The notes under the pieces are model-generated. The model saw only the letters and a program-made list of their open reading frames with translations. It was not told the DNA's origin and did not search any database. From Clostridium estertheticum (GTDB taxonomy: Bacteria; Bacillota; Clostridia; Clostridiales; Clostridiaceae): a stretch of DNA of 64,000 nt. This document shows, one piece after another, positions 42,990-51,589 of this stretch; position 1 is the first letter of the stretch, and each line of letters starts with the position of its first letter. The stretch covers positions 455,001 to 519,000 of the forward strand of contig NZ_JAAMNH020000001.1 of the NCBI RefSeq assembly GCF_011065935.2. Reading direction: 5' to 3'. The translations under genes were made by a program, and so were the position numbers.

Positions 42990-43673
42990 ATGAGATTGTT
43001 AATTGTGGAAGATGAAATCAGTATATTAGAAGCACTCCAAAAAGGTCTAAAAAAGGATGGCTACGCAGTAGATATGGCACCAGATGGAGATGAGGCTATA
43101 GAGCTTATAAGTTTTAACACCTATGATTTAATTGTGCTAGATATTAATTTGCCTGGGGTGGATGGTTTCTCTATTCTAAAGGATTTAAGAGAAAATAACC
43201 CAGATACTAGAGTAATAATTGTATCTGCTAATAGAGAAATTGAAGATCGCATAAAAGGATTAGATTTAGGGGCTAATGATTATTTAGTTAAACCCTTTGA
43301 TTTCCAAGAGTTAAAGGCAAGAATACGGTGTTTATTACGAAGAGAATTTGTTAGTAAACCTAATATTCTAAAGGAAGACGGTCTTGAACTTAACTTTTCT
43401 ACTCTTAAAATAAGTTATGACGGAAAGGATATTCCGTTAACACTAAAGGAATATTCTATATTAAAATACTTGCTTCAAAATAAAGGAAGGGCCGTGAGTA
43501 GTGAGGAGTTATTTAATCATATTTGGGATGATCATACAGACCCTTTCACAAAGGTTATTAGAGTGCATATTTATTCCTTGAGAAAAAAATTGATAAGTGC
43601 TACAGGTAAAGAGGATATCATCACCACACTAAAAGGCGTTGGATACCTATTTAGAGGTGCTCAAAATGAATAA
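42990..43673 (+). CDS. OmpR-family response regulator
   Basis: 227-residue regulator. The receiver domain (1-115) has the acidic pocket EDE at 7-9, phospho-acceptor D51 in VLDINLPG, and the KPFDF lysine switch. A winged-helix DNA-binding domain (about 130-225) ends with the HIYSLRKKL and LKGVGYLF segments. The ATG follows AAGGAGAT. The kinase gene starts inside its last codons. Targets are unknown; the secreted repeat protein upstream is a candidate. Confidence 0.95.
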   Translation: MRLLIVEDEISILEALQKGLKKDGYAVDMAPDGDEAIELISFNTYDLIVLDINLPGVDGFSILKDLRENNPDTRVIIVSANREIEDRIKGLDLGANDYLVKPFDFQELKARIRCLLRREFVSKPNILKEDGLELNFSTLKISYDGKDIPLTLKEYSILKYLLQNKGRAVSSEELFNHIWDDHTDPFTKVIRVHIYSLRKKLISATGKEDIITTLKGVGYLFRGAQNE

Positions 43674-44841
43674 ACTAAATATCACACTTAAATGGAGATT
43701 TACTCTATTAACAGTTATTCTTATCGCCATATCCTGTGTTGCTATTGTAACTTCTATGAATATCGATATTAAAAGAACAATACCAACTGGTAGTCTTACT
43801 AGTAGCTATACTGAAAATTTTAAGGCAAAAGAAAATGGGATCTCACCAGCCCTGCCAACGGGTTCTATAGATAATAGTCAATCATCTACAGCAGCCATTG
43901 TAGCATCTGAAGCCACAATGGCAAAGGCTGTTTCTAGTATATATACGGGATCTATCATAACTCTACTCATAATTATTTCTCTAGGAGGCATAAGTGCCTA
44001 TCTCATTGCAGATAAGGCTTTAAAACCTGTACAGGTCCTAAATGAAAATATAAAAAATATTAGTGAAAATAATTTATTAGCCAATCTAGAGGTCCAAGGT
44101 CCACATGATGAAATTAAGGAGCTTACCATTTCATTTAATCAAATGTTAGCAAAGCTTAACAACGCCTTTACCTCTCAAAAACGATTTAATGCCAGTGTAG
44201 CCCATGAACTTAAAACACCTTTAGCCGCCATGAAGATTAATATAGATGTATTAAATGACGGAGAACAAAAAACGGTAGAAGAGTATAAAGAAACGCTAGA
44301 TATTGTAGAAAAATCAGTAGGTAAGATGAACAGCATGATAGAAACTCTTTTAGACTTAGTTAGAGAGGAAAATACTTCTTTAGATGACCAGGTTTATGTG
44401 GTTAATATTATAGAGGATGTAGTTGAGGATTTAACAATCATTGCAGAAACCAATCATATAGCGTTAGATTTCAAAATATTGACATCCGTTTCATCTATTA
44501 AAGGAAATGAAGTGCTCCTCTACAGAGCGATTTATAATGTGGTAGAAAATAGTATAAAATATAACAAGTTAAATGGAAAAGTTACAGTTAACTGCGAACA
44601 GGAGAAGGATACCATAAGGATTGAAATTAAGGATACAGGTAAAGGTATACCTATAGAAGAAATTAATAATATCTTTGAACCCTTTTATAGAGTGGATAGA
44701 TTTAATGTAAACTCAAGTAATGGCATGGGATTAGGCTTATCCTTAACTAAGTCAACTATCACCATTCATGGCGGTGAGATTAAGGTTTATAGTGAACCTG
44801 ATAGGGGAACTAGGGTTACAATCAGCTTACCTGTAATTTGA
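43666..44841 (+). CDS. Sensor histidine kinase
   Basis: 391-residue membrane kinase partnering the upstream regulator. It has membrane segments at about 13-31 and 94-115, with an outside loop of about 60 residues rich in Ser, Thr and Ala and repeating PTGS. HAMP follows (about 116-168), then HisKA with H180 in ASVAHELKTPL and HATPase with N box, DTGKGIP and GMGLGLSL. The ATG at 43666 overlaps the regulator's stop and has GAGGTG; a TTG at 43639 is rejected. The short, low-complexity sensor loop suggests a peptide, envelope or partner-protein signal. Confidence 0.93.
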   Translation: MNKLNITLKWRFTLLTVILIAISCVAIVTSMNIDIKRTIPTGSLTSSYTENFKAKENGISPALPTGSIDNSQSSTAAIVASEATMAKAVSSIYTGSIITLLIIISLGGISAYLIADKALKPVQVLNENIKNISENNLLANLEVQGPHDEIKELTISFNQMLAKLNNAFTSQKRFNASVAHELKTPLAAMKINIDVLNDGEQKTVEEYKETLDIVEKSVGKMNSMIETLLDLVREENTSLDDQVYVVNIIEDVVEDLTIIAETNHIALDFKILTSVSSIKGNEVLLYRAIYNVVENSIKYNKLNGKVTVNCEQEKDTIRIEIKDTGKGIPIEEINNIFEPFYRVDRFNVNSSNGMGLGLSLTKSTITIHGGEIKVYSEPDRGTRVTISLPVI

Positions 44842-44959
44842 CCCCATAGCCATCAACCTAAGGACACTCAGTTGTTAGGGGAGAATTGAATTACAATAAG
44901 GTAAAAAAGAAACCCAAAAATATATATTGGAATTTTAAAGTCACACTTTACTTTAATAT

Positions 44960-44992
44960 AAAAAGCTGTGAATTAACAATTCACAGCTTTTT
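44960..44992. terminator. Bidirectional terminator
   Basis: Perfect 15-bp stem AAAAAGCTGTGAATT with its complement and an AAC loop. It has T runs on both strands and serves the convergent kinase and chemotaxis-receptor genes. Confidence 0.93.
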
Positions 44993-45022
44993 CATTATAT
45001 TCTAAAATAGAACAGCCAAATA

Positions 45023-46738
45023 TTATATTTTAAATACAGATATTCCTTTATTTAATCCTTCTACACTTTCTGTGGTTTTTTTTACTTCCTCAATAATTCC
45101 ATTAGATCTTTCAGTTATATCAGATACCTTTTGGGCTATGTTTGTGGTTCCTTCTGCGCCTTCATTTGAAGCCTGTGATACCTGCTCTATGGTCTTTATC
45201 ACATCTTGAATTGAAGCTAAAAGTTCCTCTGAAGTTGAGCTAAATTCTAATACAAGATTGTTTACAAAGTCTGCATCATTGCTATATTCCCCTGCCACAT
45301 TTAATAATGTATTATAGTCATTCAGAACATCCTCCGATACAAAATTTAATAATTCATTAGAGCTTGCGGATAAATCCGTTACTGAACTAGTTACTTTCTC
45401 TGTTATGCTTTGTATTTCAGTCACTGTATTTCTTGATTCTTCTGCAAGTTTTCTTATTTCATCTGCAACTACTGCAAAACCACGCCCTGCCTCACCAGCT
45501 CTTGCTGCCTCAATGGATGCATTTAATGCCAAAAGATTAGTTTGGGAAGATATCTGCATGATGGATTCAGATAATACACTAATTTGTGCCACTACTTTGG
45601 AATTTTCAATTGCTATTTCTAATTTATCTTTGGTTTTTGAAAATACCTGTAGTGCTTTGTCTTTTGATTCTGTAACATTATTTTTAGTAGCCATTGCTCT
45701 TTTGTTTATCTCTTGAGCTTCGATAGCCCCTTCTTGTGCTTTTTTTGATATAGATTGAACTGCTCTTTCTATTTCATCAGCTGTTGCATTCATCTCTTGG
45801 GTGGAGGCTGCTGTTTCTTCCATTCCTGCGGATAATTCCTCCGTAGTTGCAGATACGTCCTCTATGTTCATATTTAAAATTTTTACATTTTCAGAAGCAC
45901 TATGTACTACTGATTTAATCGTATTAGATTCTTGACTTACATTTGTAATTAAAAGTTTTAATGAATTTTGCATACCGTTAATTGCCTTTGCTATATCGCC
46001 CATTTCATCTTTTCTCTTTTTAGTCTCTTCTGGAACATCCTTTGTAAAATCGCCACTAGCTATGAGATTTAAATGATTTACAGATAAAACTAATGGATTC
46101 GCAATAGCTTTTTTAAGTATAGAGGTTAAACCTACGCCAATACATAATGCAAGTAAAAATATTGCCAGAGTTATATTTTGGGAAGCATTAAAATCTTTAT
46201 TGTTTTGTACACTTAAATCATTAGCTATTTTTATGTTATATTGTGCCAGTTCTTTTAAACTCTGTTGAAATGCTACTTCATAATTTTCAACAGAGCTTAA
46301 TTCGGCCATAGATTCTCCCAATTTCCCCGACATTGCTAGTTTAATAGCCATATCTCTTCCTTTTATGAATTTTTCTCGATTGGCTTCAATAACAAGAATT
46401 CTATCTTTTTCATATTGATCATTATCGGTTTGTTTGTAATTTGACCAATTTGTGGCAAATGTTTTTTGCCTAACTTCTATGTCTTTAATTTTTTCATTTT
46501 GCTTATCTTTATCGGCTCTATTCAATAATATATAATATGTATCCCCCTCTATGCCCCTAGTTTGATTTCTATTATCATTTAAGTATTGAATGCTTAATAG
46601 ATGTTCCTTATACATTGTTGTCATATCTTTGTGTTCTTTTGAAAGATAATAATATCCAACTCCACTCATCATGGTAATAAGTAATAATGCAGCCATTGAA
46701 AAAACTATGAGTTTTGATTTTACCTTTAAGTTATTCAT
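45023..46738 (-). CDS. Methyl-accepting chemotaxis protein
   Basis: 571-residue receptor. Membrane segment about 12-30, a four-helix-bundle sensor domain (about 35-180), a second membrane segment near 185-205, HAMP (about 207-260) and the signalling domain. Its tip, SSQTNLLALNASIEAARAG followed by EAGRGFAVVADEIRKLAEES, is complete. The ATG at 46738 follows AAGGAGC; an upstream frame extension of 13 codons has no site. No che genes lie near, so it is an orphan receptor. The ligand cannot be told from sequence. Confidence 0.94.
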   Translation of the reverse strand: MNNLKVKSKLIVFSMAALLLITMMSGVGYYYLSKEHKDMTTMYKEHLLSIQYLNDNRNQTRGIEGDTYYILLNRADKDKQNEKIKDIEVRQKTFATNWSNYKQTDNDQYEKDRILVIEANREKFIKGRDMAIKLAMSGKLGESMAELSSVENYEVAFQQSLKELAQYNIKIANDLSVQNNKDFNASQNITLAIFLLALCIGVGLTSILKKAIANPLVLSVNHLNLIASGDFTKDVPEETKKRKDEMGDIAKAINGMQNSLKLLITNVSQESNTIKSVVHSASENVKILNMNIEDVSATTEELSAGMEETAASTQEMNATADEIERAVQSISKKAQEGAIEAQEINKRAMATKNNVTESKDKALQVFSKTKDKLEIAIENSKVVAQISVLSESIMQISSQTNLLALNASIEAARAGEAGRGFAVVADEIRKLAEESRNTVTEIQSITEKVTSSVTDLSASSNELLNFVSEDVLNDYNTLLNVAGEYSNDADFVNNLVLEFSSTSEELLASIQDVIKTIEQVSQASNEGAEGTTNIAQKVSDITERSNGIIEEVKKTTESVEGLNKGISVFKI

Positions 46739-46777
46739 TTTAAGCTCCTTCTTTTGTGTTTTGTCATAATTGTACAC

Positions 46778-47085
46778 TAGACTAATAAATTTAACAATAT
46801 TTATGAATATATATATAAATACTTAATTTTTGATAAAAATTTTTTTATAGAACATCAGATTTTTTAGATTATGTATACCATATTGGTGTTACAGCTGCTG
46901 AAAATAAAGGTATATATTCGGAAAACACATTTATATAGAAGTTTAATTTTAATGTTATAAGGAAAGCAATTCTTTCAGATATATTGAATAATATATTTTA
47001 GATTAAGGAAGGATAAACTTGCAATTATATTATATAATTGTATTAACAAATTTTTAAATAAACATCTGAAAGAAGAGGTTAAATT
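46778..47085. other. Intergenic stretch before the DUF1697 gene
   Basis: About 300 AT-rich bases between divergent genes. One short open stretch (46843-46939) reads TSDFLDYVYHIGVTAAENKG without a start codon or ribosome binding site; I cannot assign it and treat it as chance or a trace of a lost gene. Nothing else is seen. Confidence 0.4.
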
Positions 47086-47643
47086 ATGACTATTTATATC
47101 GCACTATTACGAGGCATTAACGTAGGCGGAAAGAATATTATTAAGATGGCTGATTTGAAACGTACATTTGAAACTATAGGCCTTAGTTCAGTGCAAACAT
47201 ATATTCAAAGTGGAAATGTTTTATTTAAATCAAATGAAGAGGAAGAAACTCTGCGTAAGAAAATTGAACATGAGATTGAGGGGGTTTTTGGATTTTCTGT
47301 AACAATTGTTTTGAGAACGGCCGCAGAGATAGAATGGATTATCCGCAATTGCCCATTCTCCCAGGAAGAAGTAACAGATGCAGAAGCCTCATCGAAAGTA
47401 GAATGCCTATACGTCTCACTGTTAACAAATGCCCCATCACAAGAAAAAATTCAACACTTGAACTCTTACACAAGTGAAAGTGATAAGTATAAAATTGAAG
47501 GGCGAGAGGTATTTCTTTTATTTCATAATAGTATTAGAAATTCCAAGCTTGTAAACAATCTTAAAAAATTAGAGGTACCGTGGACTGTGCGTAACTTTAA
47601 AACCATGAACAAGCTGAATGAGCTAACAAAACATATGATGTAA
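47086..47643 (+). CDS. DUF1697 family protein
   Basis: 185-residue cytosolic protein. YIALLRGINVGGKNIIKMADLK is the family's N-terminal signature, followed by YIQSGNVLFKS and a C-terminal VRNFKTMNKL. Structures of relatives show a ferredoxin-like fold; no function is known. The ATG follows AAGAGGT. Codon use is somewhat less AT-rich than neighbours (ACGGCCGCA, GCCTCATCG), which would fit recent acquisition. Confidence 0.85.
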   Translation: MTIYIALLRGINVGGKNIIKMADLKRTFETIGLSSVQTYIQSGNVLFKSNEEEETLRKKIEHEIEGVFGFSVTIVLRTAAEIEWIIRNCPFSQEEVTDAEASSKVECLYVSLLTNAPSQEKIQHLNSYTSESDKYKIEGREVFLLFHNSIRNSKLVNNLKKLEVPWTVRNFKTMNKLNELTKHMM

Positions 47644-47817
47644 TGAACAAATATTAGCACACAAAAACAGGAAGATTTTTCGCCTTTATTATAAGAGAAT
47701 TTCGGCAGCATTAACAAAGTATAAATTCCTGTTATGTATTAATACTTTAATTATATAATATCTCTTGGGTAGCATTTTTAATTATAGTTTATATATCGAC
47801 ATAATAATTGAATAAAA

Positions 47818-47857
47818 ATTATATAGTGCTTATCATATATGATAAGCACTATATAAT
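47818..47857. repeat. Perfect 40-base palindrome
   Basis: Two 20-base arms starting ATTATATAGTGCTTATCATA are exact inverse complements with no spacer, followed by a T-rich run. It probably ends transcription after the DUF1697 gene. A second 13-bp stem, TTAAGGGAAGCCA with its complement, lies at 47918-47947 in the same gap. Confidence 0.8.
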
Positions 47858-48018
47858 AGAATTTTTTATTTTTAATTTAGGCTATGTTTAATAACAGTGT
47901 TGATAATATGACAATTTTTAAGGGAAGCCAAAAATGGCTTCCCTTAATTCACATTTAAAGAATTTTGCGACGCTCCCTTTACATTTTAAACTTTATTTTG
48001 CTTTTGGTCTGTTAAAAA

Positions 48019-48588
48019 TTAATTACCATTCCAATGATAGATTAGTTGTACAACGCCAGAAGAGAACGTTCTGGTATTAACCATTTTTAAATTCAATCTC
48101 TGTTTTATATCAATAAACAACGGTTTTCCTTCTCCCAAAATAACAGGGTGAATAGATAATCTAAATTCATCAACAAGCCCTAAATTTATAAAAGTTGTAA
48201 TGAGACTTGCTCCTCCATATAGCCAAATGTCTTTACCAGGCTTATTCTTCAATTTATTTACTTCTCCAAGAATATTTTCATTTATAAATATTGCTTGATT
48301 ATCAGTATCTATTTGTGTTCTGGAAAACACATATTTCTCTTTACTATGAACCAATTTCCAAATTTCTTTTTCATTATCAGAATCTTCATCTTGGGGAATA
48401 TATTGTCCCCATAAATCGTAACTTTTTCTACCATATAAAATAGTGTCAATTTCATTCAAGAAATTAGTGAACCCCATATCAGTGTCCATAATGCACCAAT
48501 CAACTTCCCCATTTTTCCCTTCAATAAAGCCATCTAAAGTAGTTGCTAAATCTAAAATTATTCTTCTCTGCTCTACGTTATTTGACAT
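48019..48588 (-). CDS. Dihydrofolate reductase-family (RibD C-terminal-like) protein
   Basis: 189-residue protein of the DHFR/RibD reductase superfamily, like B. subtilis YyaP. It shows LATTLDGFIEGKNGEVDW, TILYGRKSYDLWGQY, KDIWLYGGASLITTFI (the nucleotide-binding GG) and HPVILGEGKPLF. It is not a true DHFR; substrates of these reductases are unknown. The ATG follows GGAGGAAGAG. It is a lone gene in an accessory stretch. Confidence 0.87.
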   Translation of the reverse strand: MSNNVEQRRIILDLATTLDGFIEGKNGEVDWCIMDTDMGFTNFLNEIDTILYGRKSYDLWGQYIPQDEDSDNEKEIWKLVHSKEKYVFSRTQIDTDNQAIFINENILGEVNKLKNKPGKDIWLYGGASLITTFINLGLVDEFRLSIHPVILGEGKPLFIDIKQRLNLKMVNTRTFSSGVVQLIYHWNGN

Positions 48589-48780
48589 AACTCTTCCTCC
48601 TTCTTATATTCTTCCTTGAAAAACTTTAATTGTGACACAATATTTTACTATTGTATCTGTATTTAATTATACAACTTAGTAATGTAATTATTTAAATATT
48701 TAACAAAATTAAATATAAATCGCTTCCCTAATTTTAAAATCTTTTAACTTTGTATCAGAATGAGATGTATGCGACGGGAC

Positions 48781-48942
48781 TTATAAATGTTTGGTTTTTA
48801 CAGTATCCTTCTCTGTATTAAAAAACTGTAACCATTTAAACCAGTACATGTAGTTAGCAAGATATTTTGTGGCTACACTATGAAAACTATACATCCATTC
48901 TTTTAGTTTGCTATGAAAAGCATTTATGTGCTGTATATACAT
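48781..48942 (-). pseudogene. IS1595-type (ISXO2-like) transposase remnant
   Basis: A 53-codon frame reads HINAFHSKLKEWMYSFHSVA, then TKYLANYMYWFKWL. This is the C-terminal end of IS1595 transposases, including the conserved histidine region. The catalytic body is absent and a stop precedes the ATG. It is a decayed insertion sequence in the 468-base gap before the Fic gene; the rest of that gap shows nothing else. Confidence 0.7.
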
Positions 48943-49068
48943 TTATCTTAAACATAGCCTTAATTTAATATAATTAAGACTAGTACATTTCATAAATATA
49001 TAGGATATAATATAAATAGTGAATTTTTATTAGTAGGAAAAGAGATAATTTAGACAGGGGGTATAATT

Positions 49069-49799
49069 ATGTTTAAGGAAATAGATGAGAAAAAGGTTTT
49101 ATTAGATAGTAAAAGACCGTTAAGCGGGAATGCTATAGACAATTTAAAAAAGTATTTTGATGTGGAACTTACATATAATTCAAATGCCATAGAGGGAAAT
49201 ACTCTAACAATTACATAAACTAAAGTCATTATAGAAGAGGGATTAACAATAGGAAGAGGAAAGAGCTTACGAGAACATCTAGAAGTAATAAATCATAAAG
49301 AAGCAATAGATTATATTGATGATATATTGAGTAAGAGCATAAATATATCAGAAAGAGTTATAAAAGATTTGCACTATATAATATTGAAAAGTATAGATAG
49401 TAAAAATGCTGGAGAATATAGAAAAACAAATGTTTTAATTAGTGGTAGCCAGCATAGGCCCGTTGAGCATTTCTTAGTACATGAAAGAATGGAAGAATTA
49501 ATTGGTATAATGAAAATAAAGATAAATTACATCCAATCCATTTGGCTGCTGAATTTCATTGTAAATATGTATATATTCATCCCTTTATTGATGGCAATGG
49601 GCGAACAGCAAGATTACTAATGAATTTGATTTTAATGATCAATGGGTATCCTATTACTGTTATAAAAACTGAGAATAGAGATATTTATATGAAAGCATTA
49701 GAAAAAGCTAGTGCTCAAGGTGATATTAGTGAATTTATAAATATTTTTTTAGAAGCTGTGGATAGAAGCCTGGATATATATCTTTATATAGTATCCTAA
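49069..49799 (+). pseudogene. Fic-family protein, broken by a stop and a frameshift
   Basis: Starts at an ATG behind AGGGGG and reads LTYNSNAIEGNTLTIT, then a TAA at 49216-49218 where the family has Glu (ETK). The same frame continues through KVIIEEGLTIGRG and HRPVEHFLV to about 49512, where one base is missing. The other frame then continues as NKDKLHPIHLAAEFH and the intact Fic motif HPFIDGNGRTAR to the natural end. Fic enzymes transfer AMP to proteins; the inhibitory SNAIEGN-like N-terminal motif is also present. With two lesions it is almost certainly inactive. Confidence 0.85.
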
Positions 49800-49831
49800 T
49801 ATAGTATCCTAATATAATAGATTATGCTAAC

Positions 49832-49872
49832 AAAAGGATATATTGCGTAAAATGCAACATATCCTTTTCTCT
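49832..49872. terminator. Bidirectional terminator
   Basis: AAAAGGATAT pairs with ATATCCTTTT, with an inner TTGC/GCAA stem. It lies between the convergent Fic pseudogene and LysM/GH18 gene. A 13-base direct repeat (ATAGTATCCTAAT) lies just upstream. Confidence 0.85.
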
Positions 49873-49895
49873 ATAGCGTAATCTAGGAAAAACCT

Positions 49896-51176
49896 CTAAA
49901 GCAATTTCTTTACATCGAATAGTGAATTTTGAACCAGCCAAGCTTGAGGGAAGTATTTTCCGATTGTCCAATAACTAACTCCGCCCAAATTATATGCACT
50001 AGCAGTCCTAAGCTTAGCATTCATGCTCCTAGCATCCTCGAACCATACTTCATGTCTTTTTCCATTAGCATCGTAATAGTTAAAGAATGGCGCTTGAGAA
50101 GTATAGTCATATTGAATAGATGCAAATACTTTTCTTGCAAGATCTACTGCGTCTACATTACCTAATGCAGTTGCCGTAGTCCCTTTTACGAAAGGCAGCG
50201 TCCAATCATAGCCATAATTAGGTATTCCCATAAAAATTTTCTTGCTTGGTATTACTGTTACAGCATAATCAAGGACTTTTTTAACTTGATTAATTGGAGC
50301 TACCGCCATTGCTGGTCCAGCAGTGTATCCCCACTCATAAGTCATCAGTATAACATGGTCAGCTAAAAGACCATGAACTGGATAATCATGAGCTTCATAA
50401 AGCAATCCTTTTAGGTCACCAGAGGTTTTAGGTGCTAAGGCTGTAGTAACAATATAGCCTAATGGTTTTAGTTTGCTTACTGTTTTGCGTAAAAAATTAT
50501 TATAATTTTTTCTATCTTCAGGAAAGACATACTCTATATCCAGATCTAAACCATAATAATTTTTATTTTTTAATGTATTAACTATGTTATCCAATAATGT
50601 GTTTTGTATTTTTTCATCTGTAAGTATAGTATGGGCTAGGTCACTATCAAATCCCCCACCCTCCTTTAAATTTGTAACTACCATCATAGGAGCTACTTTA
50701 GCTTTTCTAGCGGCTTGTATTAAAGGAACATCATTTATGTCTTTTAGAGTTCCATTAGCTAGTATCTGATAACTAAATATACTGAGGTAAGTGAGACTTG
50801 GAAGAGTCTTTACAAGAACATCCATATCCGTAGTAGGAAGAGCATAGCCATTAACTTCAATAGACCCTAATTTTTGTGTGGATGGTGGTATAATAATAAT
50901 TTTACCAGGGTAAATTGGTGTAGTGGCATTAATGTTAGGATTTGCAGTTAGTATATTTAAAACAGTTACGCCATACATTTTAGCTATCATGTAAAGGGAT
51001 TGACCAGGAAGAATTTTATGTGACCTTGTACCTTCAAGTATTACAATGGTTTGGCCTACCACAAGGTCATTTGGGTTTGTGAGTTCATTATCAGAAATAA
51101 TTTTATTATATGAAACTCCATATAATTTAGAAATTTCATATAAACTTTCTCCGCTTTTTACAACATGAATAATCAA
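49896..51176 (-). CDS. LysM-GH18 spore cortex/germination hydrolase (YaaH/SleL-like)
   Basis: 426-residue enzyme with two LysM domains (about 3-47 and 53-97) for peptidoglycan or spore binding. A glycoside hydrolase family 18 barrel follows (about 105-426) with the catalytic LDLDIEYV motif near residue 198 (DxxDxDxE pattern). There is no signal peptide, as in YaaH/SleL, which act on spore cortex fragments as N-acetylglucosaminidases. The start is a TTG with GAGGTGTGA upstream. It suggests the host forms spores. It is a single gene with a shared bidirectional terminator. Confidence 0.88.
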   Translation of the reverse strand: MIIHVVKSGESLYEISKLYGVSYNKIISDNELTNPNDLVVGQTIVILEGTRSHKILPGQSLYMIAKMYGVTVLNILTANPNINATTPIYPGKIIIIPPSTQKLGSIEVNGYALPTTDMDVLVKTLPSLTYLSIFSYQILANGTLKDINDVPLIQAARKAKVAPMMVVTNLKEGGGFDSDLAHTILTDEKIQNTLLDNIVNTLKNKNYYGLDLDIEYVFPEDRKNYNNFLRKTVSKLKPLGYIVTTALAPKTSGDLKGLLYEAHDYPVHGLLADHVILMTYEWGYTAGPAMAVAPINQVKKVLDYAVTVIPSKKIFMGIPNYGYDWTLPFVKGTTATALGNVDAVDLARKVFASIQYDYTSQAPFFNYYDANGKRHEVWFEDARSMNAKLRTASAYNLGGVSYWTIGKYFPQAWLVQNSLFDVKKLL

Positions 51177-51589
51177 AAAAAATCACACCTCGTATAGTAA
51201 TATAATTTAATATATGCAACATAATGCATGGGAGTACATAGTATATTATTTTTAATTTATTATTTGGGAAATTATTAGAATAAATAGAACATTCACAGAA
51301 AATACTAAAGCTAGTAAGTAGGAGGAACTTCTGATTTTATGATATCATTATCTTAGATTCAATTATATAAGTTTTGACAAAGCATGATAACATAATATGT
51401 TATAAATACTAATTTCTATTTAAAAACTTGATTTATTTAAGTGAATAAACTAAAATTAATTATGTTGTTTTAACAAGCTAACGTATAAGCAGATAAAAGT
51501 TTATAGTTTTTATCTGCTAAATGAGAATATATGCAGCAAAGCAATTAATAATTATTTTGCTGCCAGAAGATAAACAAGGAGGAATATTA
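51177..51589 (+). promoter_or_regulatory. pgi leader with two hairpins
   Basis: The 413-base gap is AT-rich. Near its end, AGCAGATAAAA (51488-51498) pairs perfectly with its complement at 51508-51518, and GCAGCAAA (51533-51540) pairs with TTTGCTGC (51556-51563). The second lies just before the pgi ribosome binding site. They may be leader structures; no known riboswitch is recognised. Confidence 0.45.

Noticed and set aside
46843..46939. Open stretch reading DYVYHIGVTAAENKG before the DUF1697 gene
   Set aside because: No start codon, no ribosome binding site, about 30 codons; could be chance.
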